62,838 nt of DNA from Ectothiorhodospira mobilis (GCF_900114895.1 NZ_FOUO01000013.1:1-62838); one strand, 5' to 3'. Positions 7,681 through 19,983 are shown, counted from the first letter of the stretch. Translations and numbers: made by a program. Notes: generated by a model from the sequence alone, not told the origin.

Positions 7681-9912
7681 TCACCCCGAGCGCACCCGGC
7701 GCGCGTTCAGGGCCATGAGGCGCCGGTAGAAGCCCGCCACGTCCTCGCTCACCCGGAGCACGTCGTAGTCCCGGGCGAAGGCACGGGCGCGGGCCGCCAG
7801 GTCCTTGCGCCCCTGCTCGTCCTCCAGCAGCCGGATCACGCGTGTGCCCCACTCGGCCACGTCCTCCGGGGTCTTGTAGCCGTTGACCCCGTCCTGCACC
7901 ACATCGTCGATGCCGCTGGCACGTACCGCCACCACGGGCAGCCCCGCGGCCATGGCCTCCAGGATCACCATGCCCTGGGTCTCGGACTTGGAGGCGAAGA
8001 CGAAGGCATCGCAGATCTGGTAGTAGGCCGGGATGGCGGCGGGCTCCACGGAGCCCACCAGTTCCACGCAGTCCTGCAGCCCCAGTTCGGCGATGCGCCG
8101 CTCCAGCCGGGGGCGTTCCGGGCCGTCCCCCACCATAAGCAGGCGGAACGGCGCCTCGCTGTGGCGGCGCACCCAGGCCAGCCCCTCCAGCATGAAGTCG
8201 ATGTTCTTCTCCCGACCCAGACGCGACACGCTCACCAGCAGGGTCTCGCCGCCGCCCCCGTGCTCACGCCGCAGCCGCTTCAGGGTCTCGGGATCCGCCT
8301 GCTGCATGGCCTCGCAGTCCACCCCCGTGGGCCGCACCAGGATCTGCGAGCGCACGCCGATCACGTGCAGGTACTCCTCGGCGGAATAGGTGGGCACCAC
8401 CACCCCGTCGCACTTGTTGGCGAAGTGCTCCACCAGGTAATGGGCGATGAAGTTGCGAAACAGCAGCCCCGGCAGGGGCACGTAGTGGGCGTATTGCTCC
8501 AGCCGGGTGTGATAGGTGAACACCACGGGGATCCTCAGGCGGCGGCCGATGAACAGCCCCAGGGAGCCGAGCCAGAAAGGGTGGTGCACATGGATCACAT
8601 TGGGGCGGAAGGCGCGGGTGGCCACGGCGATGCGGGTGGAGAGGACATTGGCCAGGCGGAAGTCGCCGTTTCGCCCCCAGTTCAGCAACGAGGGCACCCG
8701 CAGCACGTGCTCCTCCTCGTCCGTCTGGGTGCCGTATTCCGGGGCCACCACCAGCACCCGGGCCCCCTGGCGCTGCAGCCCGTGGGCCAGACGCTGGATG
8801 GAGATGGGCACCCCGCCGATGAAGGGCAGGTAGTTGTTGGTGAACATCATCACCCGCAGGGGCTGGGGGGCATCCTCGGCGGCGGGATGGCTGAAGTCCC
8901 GGTAGTAGTTCTTCTCCATGAACACGGCCTTGTATAGCCGGATGGCCACCAGGGCGACGACGCACACCACCAAGAGGAAGTTGAGATAGCCCACGTAGAA
9001 CAGGGAATAGATGAGGAACCACAGCCCCTCCAGCATGCGCAGCAGACGGCCCGGGGCCTGCTCCATCTTCACGGGCGCAACGTCGACTCCCTGCGCATCC
9101 ACCTCCACCCGGACGAAATGGTAGAAGCTGTCCTTCCCGCTCAGGAGCTGACCGCCGCCGCCCCCCGTGGTCACGAACCAGGTCTCCCCCACCCTGCGGC
9201 GGTCCAGCACCCGCTGCGACGGGGAGAAGACCGCCGCCACCGGGTGCTCCGCCACCAGGGCCAGGAAATCCCCGAGGAAATCCGGATGCCTCGCCAGTCC
9301 GGAGGCGCGGGCCTCCCCCTGACGCTGAGCGGGCAGGACCGGTTCCCCGAGGAAGACAAAGGCCCGCTCCCCCCGCGCCCGCACCGCCTCCAGTTCGTCC
9401 TCAAACCAGCGCAGCTGCCAGGCCAGGGGAGTCTTGCCCGTCACGTCCAGGAAGATGAAGCGCGCCTCGCCCGCGGAGAAGGAATAGAAATACGGCCCGA
9501 ACATGTCGTAGAAGCGGAAGCTGCCGAACTCGCTCTCCTCCTCCTCGGCGAAGGTGAGCACATAGGGGATCTGCAGGCGACGCATGGAACCGTAGAGGGC
9601 CTGATAGTTGTCCTCCCCGCCCCCGCTGACCACGTTGCCGGCGGAGATCAGAAAATCCACCCCGGAGCGGTTCAGGGCGGGGATCATGCGCCGCTCGAAG
9701 ACCCCGATGGAGTTGCGCACGTTGCCCACCACGGCAAAGCTGAACGCCTCCCGCCCCTGCAGGCGGGCCTCGATGCGCTCGATCTGGTGGGCGTGCAGGG
9801 CCTCGAAGGTGTCCTTGAAGAAGCTCAGGTAGATCTTGTATCCCAGCAGCCCCAGCAGGGTCAGAAGGACGGCGAAGAAGGCGAGACTGAGGAGGCTGCT
9901 GCGCCTAAACAT
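7681..9912 (-). CDS. phosphoesterase-like domain fused to a family-4 glycosyltransferase
   Basis: This 743-aa membrane protein has two parts. A TM helix (about 9-29) leads into a calcineurin-like phosphoesterase fold (about 55-260). A second hydrophobic stretch (about 304-330) precedes a GT4 domain (about 352-740) with FTNNYLPFIGGVP, HVHHPFWLG, SRLGREKNIDF and SETQGMVILEAMAAGLPVV. The GT half resembles diacylglycerol glucosyl/mannosyltransferases. The phosphoesterase metal ligands look lost: VGNVRNS, SAGNVVSGG and FAEEEE stand where GD, GD and GNHD motifs are expected. The first half may therefore be structural. It overlaps the upstream membrane-protein gene by 8 bp. Confidence 0.82.
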   Translation of the reverse strand: MFRRSSLLSLAFFAVLLTLLGLLGYKIYLSFFKDTFEALHAHQIERIEARLQGREAFSFAVVGNVRNSIGVFERRMIPALNRSGVDFLISAGNVVSGGGEDNYQALYGSMRRLQIPYVLTFAEEEESEFGSFRFYDMFGPYFYSFSAGEARFIFLDVTGKTPLAWQLRWFEDELEAVRARGERAFVFLGEPVLPAQRQGEARASGLARHPDFLGDFLALVAEHPVAAVFSPSQRVLDRRRVGETWFVTTGGGGGQLLSGKDSFYHFVRVEVDAQGVDVAPVKMEQAPGRLLRMLEGLWFLIYSLFYVGYLNFLLVVCVVALVAIRLYKAVFMEKNYYRDFSHPAAEDAPQPLRVMMFTNNYLPFIGGVPISIQRLAHGLQRQGARVLVVAPEYGTQTDEEEHVLRVPSLLNWGRNGDFRLANVLSTRIAVATRAFRPNVIHVHHPFWLGSLGLFIGRRLRIPVVFTYHTRLEQYAHYVPLPGLLFRNFIAHYLVEHFANKCDGVVVPTYSAEEYLHVIGVRSQILVRPTGVDCEAMQQADPETLKRLRREHGGGGETLLVSVSRLGREKNIDFMLEGLAWVRRHSEAPFRLLMVGDGPERPRLERRIAELGLQDCVELVGSVEPAAIPAYYQICDAFVFASKSETQGMVILEAMAAGLPVVAVRASGIDDVVQDGVNGYKTPEDVAEWGTRVIRLLEDEQGRKDLAARARAFARDYDVLRVSEDVAGFYRRLMALNARRVRSG

Positions 9913-10978
9913 CCCGACCCGACCGCCAGGCCAGCACCTGGATGGCGTCCCGCTTGAGGATCAGAAAGCCGATGATCATGCCCAGATAGATGGTGAGCAG
10001 GCGCCAGCAGAAGGTGACCAGCAGGACATGCCCCGGGGCCACCAGATTGGAGAAGAAATGGGCGAAGGCCCCCTCGGCGATGCCGGAGGCCCCCGGCGTG
10101 GGGGCGAAATACATGACGAAGGTGGTTACCGTCTGGATCCCCAGCACGCGCAGATACTCCAGATCATAACCCAGGGCATGGAGCAGCACGGCCGGGAAGG
10201 AGAACAGGCTCAAAAGGAAGATCAGGGTAAAGAACACCGCCAACAGGCGCGCCCCGCCGCGGCCCGAGAGGAAATCCAGGAAGCCGCGGTGCAGCAGCAC
10301 CAGCTCCCGGCAGAGGCGAAAGCGCAGCCGTCGTGCCCGGGGTTCACGCATCAGATGCAGGCGCACGGCCAGTTGCAGCAGACGGGACACCGGCACCAAA
10401 AGCCAGCGGCTACGGAAGATGGCCACCCCAAGCACCCCCAGGTAGGCGGCGATGAAGGCCACCAGGTACAGGGTCAGGCGCGTGGACCAGTTCAGCGCCT
10501 GGGTGAGGAAGTCCATGGAGAGCAGAAACACCGGGGTCAGGGAGAAGATCACCAGCACCGCCAGGGTGGTGCGGATGGTGGTGGCCGCCGCCGCGGTCCC
10601 CAGGGGGACGCCGGCGTGGCGCAGATACCACACCTGCACCACCCCACCGCCGGTGGCCATGGGGGTGATATTGGAGACGAAGATATTGACAAAGACCAGG
10701 CGCACCAGCACGGGGAAGGGCACATGATGCCCCAGGGCGCGCACCGTGTAGTACAGGCGCAACCCGTCCGCGGCGAAATAGACCAGCAGCAGGCCCGCGC
10801 ACAGGGCGAGGGTCTGCGGTGCCAGCAGACGGGGATCCAGACGCAGCGGACCCTCGTCGAAGCGGTGGTAGACCAGGGCCCCGCCCAGCAGGGTGAAGGC
10901 CACGAAGAGGGTGGAGAAGATCAGGAACCGGTTGTTGCGAAAGAGCAGCCGGATCTGGGCCTTGCCCGGGACGTTCAT
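9905..10978 (-). CDS. LPG_synthase_TM/flippase-like integral membrane protein
   Basis: This 357-aa polytopic inner-membrane protein has about seven to eight hydrophobic segments. It carries the family core FVNIFVSNITPMATGGGVVQVWYL and, later, FAPTPGASGIAEGAF, matching the lysylphosphatidylglycerol-synthase TM/AglD-like family (UPF0104). Members are proposed to move or modify lipids, and no catalytic LPG-synthase domain is attached here. The 3' end overlaps the glycosyltransferase fusion by 8 bp, so the two are co-transcribed. A glycolipid made by the fusion could be translocated by this protein, which is inference. Confidence 0.8.
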   Translation of the reverse strand: MNVPGKAQIRLLFRNNRFLIFSTLFVAFTLLGGALVYHRFDEGPLRLDPRLLAPQTLALCAGLLLVYFAADGLRLYYTVRALGHHVPFPVLVRLVFVNIFVSNITPMATGGGVVQVWYLRHAGVPLGTAAAATTIRTTLAVLVIFSLTPVFLLSMDFLTQALNWSTRLTLYLVAFIAAYLGVLGVAIFRSRWLLVPVSRLLQLAVRLHLMREPRARRLRFRLCRELVLLHRGFLDFLSGRGGARLLAVFFTLIFLLSLFSFPAVLLHALGYDLEYLRVLGIQTVTTFVMYFAPTPGASGIAEGAFAHFFSNLVAPGHVLLVTFCWRLLTIYLGMIIGFLILKRDAIQVLAWRSGRDV

Positions 10979-11025
10979 GGGGCGGATCCCCTAGGAGATG
11001 GATTCGATGGCGGATTCGCCGGGGC

Positions 11026-11262
11026 TCACGCGCCGTGCCCGCCCCCCTCTTCGAGGATGAACTCGGTGCTGCAGTAGGGGCAGAGGATGCGCCCGTCCGG
11101 GGCATCCTCGATGGGCAGATAGACCCGGGGATGGGCGTTCCACAGGGCCTCGTCCGGCCGCGGGCAGCACAGGGGCAGGTCGGCGGCGGTGAGGCGTACG
11201 CGCCGGTGCCGGCAGGCCGGGGTGTAGCGGCCCGGTTCCAGGGCCGTCTGCGGATTGGGCAT
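11026..11262 (-). CDS. small zf-CHCC zinc-binding protein
   Basis: This 78-aa protein begins MPNPQTALEPGRYTP. It has ligands C-x-H (ACRHRRV), a CC pair (LPLCCPRP) and a C-terminal CPYCSTEFIL, as in zf-CHCC proteins related to NDUFS6. The start at 11262 is chosen because GGAGG lies 8 bases upstream; the upstream Met codons (to 11289) lack a suitable site. It lies just downstream of ilvE on the same strand, a common proteobacterial neighbour. Its biochemical role is not established. Confidence 0.75.
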   Translation of the reverse strand: MPNPQTALEPGRYTPACRHRRVRLTAADLPLCCPRPDEALWNAHPRVYLPIEDAPDGRILCPYCSTEFILEEGGGHGA

Positions 11263-11320
11263 CGTCATCCCCTCCTGAATCATCGTCAAGCGTGAGGGCG
11301 CCGCGGCTCCTGCCGCGGCG

Positions 11321-12244
11321 TCACAGGTAGGCCAGCCAGTCCTCGTGCTTGGGATGGCGGCCCTGGACCACGTCGAAGTAGAGCCCCTGCAGGCGCTCGG
11401 TGACGGGGCCGCGGCCCCCGTTGCCGATGCTGCGCCCGTCCAGTTCGCGGATGGGGGTCACCTCGGCGGCGGTGCCGGTGAAGAAGGCCTCGTCGGCTAC
11501 ATAGACCTCGTCGCGGGTGATGCGTTTCTCCCGCACGGGGATGCCCACCTCCTCCGCCAGGGTCATGATGGTGCGGCGGGTGATGCCGTCCAGGGCGGAG
11601 GTGAGCTCCGGGGTGTAGATCACCCCGTCATAGACCATGAAGAAGTTCTCGCCGCTGCCCTCGGCCACATAGCCCTCGGTATCCAGCAGCAGGGCCTCGT
11701 CGCAGCCGCAGCCCAGGGCCTCGTGCAGGGCCATCATGGAGTTCATGTAGTTGCCGTTGGCCTTGGCCTTGCACATGGTCACGTTGACGTGGTGGCGGCT
11801 GTAGGAGGAGGTCTTCACCCGGATGCCCCGCTCCAGGTTCTCCGCCCCCAGGTAGGCCCCCCATTCCCAGGCGGCCACGATCACGTGCACCTGGAGGTTG
11901 TCCGCCCGCAGCCCCATGCCCTCAGGACCGAAGAAGCACATGGGCCGCAGGTAGGCGCCGGTGAGGCCGTTCTCGCGCACCGCCGCCAGCTGCGCCGCGT
12001 TGAGCTCGTCCGGGGTGTAGGGGATGTTCATCCCCAGGATGTGGGCCGAGCGGAACAGCCGCCGGGTATGATCCGCCAGGCGGAAGATGGCCGGGCCGCG
12101 CTCGGTGGGATAGGCCCGCACCCCCTCGAACACCCCCATGCCATAGTGCAGGGTGTGGGTGAGCACGTGGGTCTGGGCATCGCGCCAGGGCACCATCCTG
12201 CCGTCATACCAGATCACACCGTCGCGGTCGGCCATGGTGGACAT
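11321..12244 (-). CDS. ilvE: branched-chain amino acid aminotransferase
   Basis: This 307-aa fold-type IV PLP enzyme performs the last transamination in Leu, Ile and Val synthesis. Family hallmarks are HTLHYGMGVFEGVRAY, the FFGPEGMGL stretch, KAKANGNYMNSMMA with the Schiff-base lysine, GYVAEGSGENFFMV, and GTAAEVTPIRELDGR. Full length is retained. AGAGGAA lies about 10 bases before the start at 12244; Met4 is an alternative. It is the first of two same-strand genes with the small zinc protein, and glnE lies 87 bp upstream. Confidence 0.95.
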   Translation of the reverse strand: MSTMADRDGVIWYDGRMVPWRDAQTHVLTHTLHYGMGVFEGVRAYPTERGPAIFRLADHTRRLFRSAHILGMNIPYTPDELNAAQLAAVRENGLTGAYLRPMCFFGPEGMGLRADNLQVHVIVAAWEWGAYLGAENLERGIRVKTSSYSRHHVNVTMCKAKANGNYMNSMMALHEALGCGCDEALLLDTEGYVAEGSGENFFMVYDGVIYTPELTSALDGITRRTIMTLAEEVGIPVREKRITRDEVYVADEAFFTGTAAEVTPIRELDGRSIGNGGRGPVTERLQGLYFDVVQGRHPKHEDWLAYL

Positions 12245-12331
12245 GAACTCGTTTCCTCTTCTTGTCAGGTCATCGGGGCCCCGGTGGGGGTCGGATGGAC
12301 GGCGCTTCGGGGCGCGCGGGCGCCGTCCGCA

Positions 12332-15241
12332 TCAGTGCATCAGTGTCTTCCAGATCTGCCGGACCCGGTCGCGCTCCTGGCGCCAATCGTCCGCGCCGAC
12401 CCGAGCCGGCTGGTCCTGCAGGGTGAGCTCGTGGATGCGGTCCCGGAAGGCCCGGTAGGTATCCATGAGGAACAGGGCGTCCTCCCGGGGGATCAGGCCC
12501 GTCTCCATGAGGGTCTCGAGGATGCGGACATTGTCCGGGTAGGTGGTCAGCCCCGGTTGGCGATCCGCATGGGCCAGGACCAGATATTGCACCATAAATT
12601 CGATATCCGCGATACCGCCGGGGTCTTTCTTGAGATCGAAACGGCCGGGATCGCGGCTGGCATGTTCCTTCCACATCTTCTCGCGCATCTCCCGCACCTG
12701 GCGCCGCAGTTCCTCCGCATCCCGCTGGCGGGACAGCACGCGGGCGCGCATGGCCTGGAAGGCCTCGGCGATGCGCCGGTCCCCGGCCACGGGGCGGGCG
12801 CGCACCAGGGCCTGGTGCTCCCAGGTCCAGGCGGAGTGCAGCTGATAGTCCTCGAAGGCGTCCAGGCTCACCACCAGCAGCCCCGCGGCGCCACTGGGGC
12901 GCAGGCGGGTGTCCACCTCGTAGAGGCGGCCGGCGCCGGTGAAGGCCCCGAGGAAGTGCAGCACCCGCTGCCCCAGGCGGGCGAAGAACTCGCTGTTGTC
13001 CAGGCTGCGCTCACCGTCGGTGCAGGCCTGCTCGCCCCGGCTGTCGTGGAGGAAGACCAGGTCCAGGTCCGAGCCATAGCCCAGTTCCAGCCCCCCCAGC
13101 TTGCCGTAGCCCACCACGGCGAAACCGGGGGTGTGGGTCTCCCCGTCCACCACGCAGCGGGGCCGGCCGTAGCGGCTCTCCATCTGCTGCGTCACCAGGG
13201 CCACCACCTTCTCCAGGATCACCTCGGCGATCCAGGTGAGGTGGTCGCTCACCTTCATCACCGGCAGCACGTCCATGATGTCCGCCGCCGCCACCTTGAG
13301 CACCTGCACCTGCTTGAACAGGCGCAGCCGGTCCATCACCTGCTCCAGGTCGTCCAGGGGGACTTGGACCAGCTCCTCCTCCATGGCCGTCATGAGGCCG
13401 GCGCGGTCGGGCGGGTCGTAGAGGCTGCGCGGGTCCAGGAGTTCGTCCAGGAGCAGCGGGTGGCGGGTGAGATGCTCGGCGATCCAGGGGCTGGCCTGGC
13501 ACAGCCGCGCCAGTTGGGACAGGGCCAGGGGATTCTCCACCAGCAGGGAGAGATAGACCGAGCGCCGGGCGATGGTCTGCACCAGGCGCAGCAGGCGATC
13601 CAGGGTCACATCCGGGGCCTGCAGCCCCGACAGCAGCCCCAGGAGCAAGGGCATGAGCCGGTCCAGGCGGCTGCGGCCGGTGGCGGTGAGGGCGCGGCAG
13701 GTGCTGCTCTCGCGCAGTTGCTCCAGGTGCTCCAGGGCCCGGGCGGGTTCCTCCAGGCCCAGTTCCTGCAACACCCCCAGGGCCCGCTCCCGGCCCAGAC
13801 CGCCCCCCCAGAGGGCGGCCAGTTCCCGGTGGGTCTCGGTCTGCGGGGAGGCCTCGTCCTCCTCGTCCACCCGCTGCGGCGCGGCGAAGACCTGTTCGAA
13901 CTGCTCGTGCACCCGCTGCATGTGCCGCTCCAGGGTCTGGTGGAAGGCCGTCCAGTCGTCAAAGCCCATGGAGCGGGCCAGGCGCAGGCGCGCCGCCGCG
14001 TCCGAGGGCAGGCAGTGGGTCTGCTGGTCCGCCACCATCTGCAGGTGGTTCTCCGTGCGCCGCAGGAAGGCATAGGCCTCCAACAGCTGTTCCACGGCAT
14101 AGGCCGGGATCAGGTCCTGCTCCGCCAGGCGCCTGAGCACGGGGACGATCCCCCGCAGTTGCAGGGAGGGGTCGCGGCCGGCACGGATGAGCTGGAAGGC
14201 CTGGCCCACGAACTCCACCTCGCGGATGCCCCCCGCCCCCAGCTTGATGTCCGCCTCCTTGCCCTTGCGCGCCGCTTCGCGGTTGATCAGGGCCTTCATC
14301 TCCCGCAGGGAGGCGAAGGCGCCGTAGTCCAGGTAGCGGCGGTAGACGAAGGGGCGCAGCAGGGCGTGCAGGTGATCGGCGCTGTCCCGGTCGCCGGCCA
14401 CGGCCCGGGCCTTGATGAGGGCGTAGCGCTCCCACTCCCGGCCATGGCTCTCGTAGTAGTCCTCCAGGGCGTCGAAGCTCATCACCAGGGGACCGGCGTC
14501 GCCGAAGGGGCGCAGGCGCATATCCACGCGGAAGACGAAACCATCGGCGGTCTGCTCGTGCAGGACCTTGATCAGGCGCTGCCCCAGGCGGATGAAGAAC
14601 TGCTGGTTCTCCAGGGGGCGGGGGCCATCGGTCTCCCCGGGCCGGGGATAGGCGAAGATGAGGTCGATGTCGGAGGAAAAATTCAGCTCCCCCCCGCCCA
14701 GCTTGCCCATGCCCAGCACCACCAGGCGCTGGGGGGTGCCCTCGGCGTCCCGGGGCTCGCCGTGACGCCGCACCAGGTCCGCATGCAGCCAGTCCAGAGC
14801 GGCGTCGATGAGGCCCTCCGCCAGGTGGGTGAGGTCCGCCAGGGTCTCCTCCAGGGGGGCGCTGCCGAGGAGATCGCGCCAGGCGATGCGGCACATCTCC
14901 CGGTGGCGCATCCGGCGCAGGGCGCGCATCAATCCCGCCTCGTCGGTGACCGTCTCCAGGGCGTGGCGGATACGGGCCCGCAACCCCTCCCCCGCCGCGT
15001 CGGCCCGGTCCAGGTCGCCGGAGTGCAGCAGTTCCAGGAACAGCCCGGGACGGCGCACGGCGGTGCGGGCCACGAAGTCGCTGTGGTACCAGACCTGGCC
15101 CAACCCCTCGGGCCAGGGCCCCGGTTCCAGCCCCCGCTCCCCGCAGGCCCCGAGGAAATCCGCCGCCAGATGGCGCAGGCCCTCGCGGGCGGCTTCCGGG
15201 ACCCCCTCCAGGGGGAGCTGCTGGGGAGACGGCAGGGTCAT
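12332..15241 (-). CDS. glnE: bifunctional glutamine synthetase adenylyltransferase/deadenylase
   Basis: This 969-aa cytoplasmic enzyme adenylylates and deadenylylates glutamine synthetase in response to PII and glutamine. Two nucleotidyltransferase domains are visible. The N-terminal (deadenylase) domain has GMGKLGGGELNFSSDIDLIF, and the C-terminal (adenylylase) domain has GYGKLGGLELGYGSDLDLVF, both with intact DxD pairs. Conserved GGIREVEF and GGIADIEFMVQYL segments follow each. Length matches the family. GAGGGG immediately precedes the ATG at 15241. Long open frames on the opposite strand are composition shadows. Confidence 0.95.
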   Translation of the reverse strand: MTLPSPQQLPLEGVPEAAREGLRHLAADFLGACGERGLEPGPWPEGLGQVWYHSDFVARTAVRRPGLFLELLHSGDLDRADAAGEGLRARIRHALETVTDEAGLMRALRRMRHREMCRIAWRDLLGSAPLEETLADLTHLAEGLIDAALDWLHADLVRRHGEPRDAEGTPQRLVVLGMGKLGGGELNFSSDIDLIFAYPRPGETDGPRPLENQQFFIRLGQRLIKVLHEQTADGFVFRVDMRLRPFGDAGPLVMSFDALEDYYESHGREWERYALIKARAVAGDRDSADHLHALLRPFVYRRYLDYGAFASLREMKALINREAARKGKEADIKLGAGGIREVEFVGQAFQLIRAGRDPSLQLRGIVPVLRRLAEQDLIPAYAVEQLLEAYAFLRRTENHLQMVADQQTHCLPSDAAARLRLARSMGFDDWTAFHQTLERHMQRVHEQFEQVFAAPQRVDEEDEASPQTETHRELAALWGGGLGRERALGVLQELGLEEPARALEHLEQLRESSTCRALTATGRSRLDRLMPLLLGLLSGLQAPDVTLDRLLRLVQTIARRSVYLSLLVENPLALSQLARLCQASPWIAEHLTRHPLLLDELLDPRSLYDPPDRAGLMTAMEEELVQVPLDDLEQVMDRLRLFKQVQVLKVAAADIMDVLPVMKVSDHLTWIAEVILEKVVALVTQQMESRYGRPRCVVDGETHTPGFAVVGYGKLGGLELGYGSDLDLVFLHDSRGEQACTDGERSLDNSEFFARLGQRVLHFLGAFTGAGRLYEVDTRLRPSGAAGLLVVSLDAFEDYQLHSAWTWEHQALVRARPVAGDRRIAEAFQAMRARVLSRQRDAEELRRQVREMREKMWKEHASRDPGRFDLKKDPGGIADIEFMVQYLVLAHADRQPGLTTYPDNVRILETLMETGLIPREDALFLMDTYRAFRDRIHELTLQDQPARVGADDWRQERDRVRQIWKTLMH

Positions 15242-15308
15242 CCCCTCAGCTTACCCGCAACGCCGCGCCCAAGACCATACCCCCATCCCCCCAGCTTATG
15301 GAGCCAGC

Positions 15309-16391
15309 TCAGGGGGCGGGGGCGCCGCGCCGGCGCACGGCCTCGAACTCGGCCTTGTCCAGGGCCTGGCGATGGGCCTCGGCGCCGGTGATGACGCCAG
15401 CATCCAGGAGCCGGCGCAGGGCGGTGTCCCGGGTCTGCATCCCCACCAGGGCCCCGGCCTGCATGGTGCCCAGGAGCTGGTCGGTGCGCCCCTCGCGGAT
15501 GAGATGGGAGACCGCCGGGGTGTTCACCAGCACCTCCACGGCGGCCACGCGCCCGCGGCCGTCCGCCCGCCGCGCCAGCTGCTGCGAGATGACCCCCCGC
15601 AGGGAGGTGGAGAGCATGGAGCGGATCTGGGACTGTTTCATGGCGGGGAAGGCGTTGATGATGCGGTCCATGGCGGCGGCGGCACCGTTGGTGTGCAGGG
15701 TGCCCAGCACCAGGATGCCGGTCTCGGCCGCGGTCACCGCCAGGGAGATGGTCTCCAGGTCGCGCATCTCCCCCACCAGGATCACGTCCGGGTCCTCCCG
15801 CAGGGCCGAGTGCAGGGCCTCGGCGAATCCGGGGGTATGCAGTCCCACCTGGCGCTGGCTGATGAGGCAGCGCCGGCGTTCGTGGAGGAACTCGATGGGA
15901 TCCTCGATGGTGAGGATATGGCCGCGGCGGTTGCGGTTGATGGCGTCGATCATGGCCGCCAGGGTGGTGGACTTGCCCGAGCCGGTCTTGCCCGCCACCA
16001 GGATCAGGCCGTTGCGCTGCATGGCCAGGTGGCCGATCACCGGCGGCATCTCCAACTCCTCCAGGGAAAGGGTGCGGTCAGGGATGGCGCGAAACACCAC
16101 GGCCAGTCCGTTGAGCTGGCGCACCAGGCTGACGCGAGAGCGCGCCAGGCCCTCCACGGCGTGGGCGAAGTCCACGCCGTCCTCCCGTTCGAATACCTCC
16201 CGTGCCCCGGCGGGCAGGATCTCCGCCACCACCGCGTCCAGTTCGGCGGCGGTCAGCGGCTGCGTGTCCAGTTGCACCAGGTCGCCGTTCAGCCGGATGC
16301 GCGGCGGGCTCCCCGCCACCAGGTGCAGGTCCGATCCACCGCGCTCCACCAGGGTGCGCAACAGGCTCTCCGACTGCCGCATGGGCTTCAT
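15309..16391 (-). CDS. pilT: PilT/PilU-family pilus retraction ATPase (second of pair)
   Basis: This 360-aa hexameric ATPase is predicted to power type IV pilus retraction at the inner-membrane base. Motifs in order: SDLHLVAGSPPRIR N-terminal domain, Walker A GKTGSGKST, Asp box TIEDPIEF, Walker B DPDVILVGEMRD, His box LGTLHTNG, and AVSHLIREGRTDQL, the counterpart of the AIRNLIRE motif. The start at 16391 (MKPMRQSE) overlaps the upstream stop as ATGA, so an in-frame extension to 16634 was rejected. Residues around HILTIEDPIEF are closer to classical PilT than to its partner, but a PilU role cannot be excluded. Confidence 0.85.
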   Translation of the reverse strand: MKPMRQSESLLRTLVERGGSDLHLVAGSPPRIRLNGDLVQLDTQPLTAAELDAVVAEILPAGAREVFEREDGVDFAHAVEGLARSRVSLVRQLNGLAVVFRAIPDRTLSLEELEMPPVIGHLAMQRNGLILVAGKTGSGKSTTLAAMIDAINRNRRGHILTIEDPIEFLHERRRCLISQRQVGLHTPGFAEALHSALREDPDVILVGEMRDLETISLAVTAAETGILVLGTLHTNGAAAAMDRIINAFPAMKQSQIRSMLSTSLRGVISQQLARRADGRGRVAAVEVLVNTPAVSHLIREGRTDQLLGTMQAGALVGMQTRDTALRRLLDAGVITGAEAHRQALDKAEFEAVRRRGAPAP

Positions 16392-17481
16392 CCTCCGGCC
16401 AGGTCGATGCGCGGCAGCAGGCCCGCATCGGTGACGTATCGCTGGAAGGCCTGCTTGTCGCTGGCGTAGCGGTAGGCATCGTCCGGATCCACTTCCCCCC
16501 GCTGGATGGCCTCCAGCAGGGCCTGATCCAGCAGCTGCATGCCCTGATCCCGCCCCGTCTGCATCTGCGAGGGGATCTGGTGCACCTTGTCGGTCATGAT
16601 CATGCGGGCGATGGCCCGGTTCACCCGCATGCACTCCGCCACGGCGCGGCGGCCCCGGCCGTCCGCGGTCTTCACCAGGGTCTGGGTGACCACTCCGTGC
16701 AGGTTTTGAGCGAGGAAGGTCTTGCCCTGCTCCCGCTGCTCCGTGGGCAGGGCGTCCAGGATGCGGTCGATGGTCTTCACCGCCGAGGTGGTGTGCAGGG
16801 TGGACAGGACCAGATGCCCCGTCTCGGCGGCGATCATGGACATGACCACCGAGTCCGTGTCCCGCAGCTCCCCCACCAGGATCACGTCCGGGTCCTGGCG
16901 CAGGGCCGCGCGCAGGCCCGCGGCGTAGCCGGGCACATGGGTGCCCACCTCCCGCTGGATCACCTGGGCGCGGCGGTTGCGGTGGACGAACTCCACCGGA
17001 TCCTCCAGGCTGACGATGTTCACCGCGCGTTCGGCATTGATGTGGTCGATGAGGGCCGCCAGGGTGGTGGATTTGCCCGTGCCGGTGGAGCCGGTCACCA
17101 GCACCATGCCCTGGGTGTGGTCCACCAGTTCCCGCAACACCGGCGGCAGACCCAGGGTCTCCAGGGCGGGGATCTCGGCGGGGATGTGGCGGAAGGTGGC
17201 CCCCAGCCCCGTGGCCTTGCGGAAGATATTGGCGCGAAAGCGCCCTTCGTGGGCATCCACGTAGGCGAAATCCAGGTCCTCCCCCCCCTGGAAACGCTGG
17301 CGCTGGGCCGGGGTCAGGATCTCCATGACGTAGGCCTCCAGTTCCCGGTCCCCCAGATCCCGGAAGCGGATGGGCATGAGCTCGCCGTTCATGCGCAGCA
17401 TGGGGGGTACCCCCACCGCCAGGTGCAGGTCGGAACAGCCCTGTTCTCGGGCCAGCTTGAGAAAGGCGTCGATTCTCGGCA

Positions 17482-17482
<1 letters not shown>
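16388..17482 (-). CDS. PilT-family twitching motility ATPase (first of pair)
   Basis: This 364-aa PilT/PilU-type ATPase has SDLHLAVGVPPMLR, Walker A GSTGTGKST, Asp box SLEDPVEF, Walker B DPDVILVGELRD, His box LSTLHTTS, and a divergent retraction motif NRAIARMIMTDK in place of AIRNLIRE. Start and stop are fused to both neighbours: TGATG with the kinase gene upstream and ATGA with the second ATPase downstream. The three proteins are therefore probably made in fixed proportion. It forms a second subgroup beside the downstream paralogue, so I give no gene symbol. Confidence 0.85.
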
Positions 17483-19923
<2,441 letters not shown>

Positions 19924-19983
19924 GAGCGGGGCAGCCCCTCCCGAGCGTGCGCGGGCCCATGCCGTGAAGGCCCCCCGGAAGGG

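Noticed and set aside
11345-15391. Very long open frame on the plus strand opposite ilvE and glnE
   Set aside because: It is the complementary-strand shadow of two strongly conserved genes; the product is Gly/His/Gln-rich low-complexity sequence with no domain.
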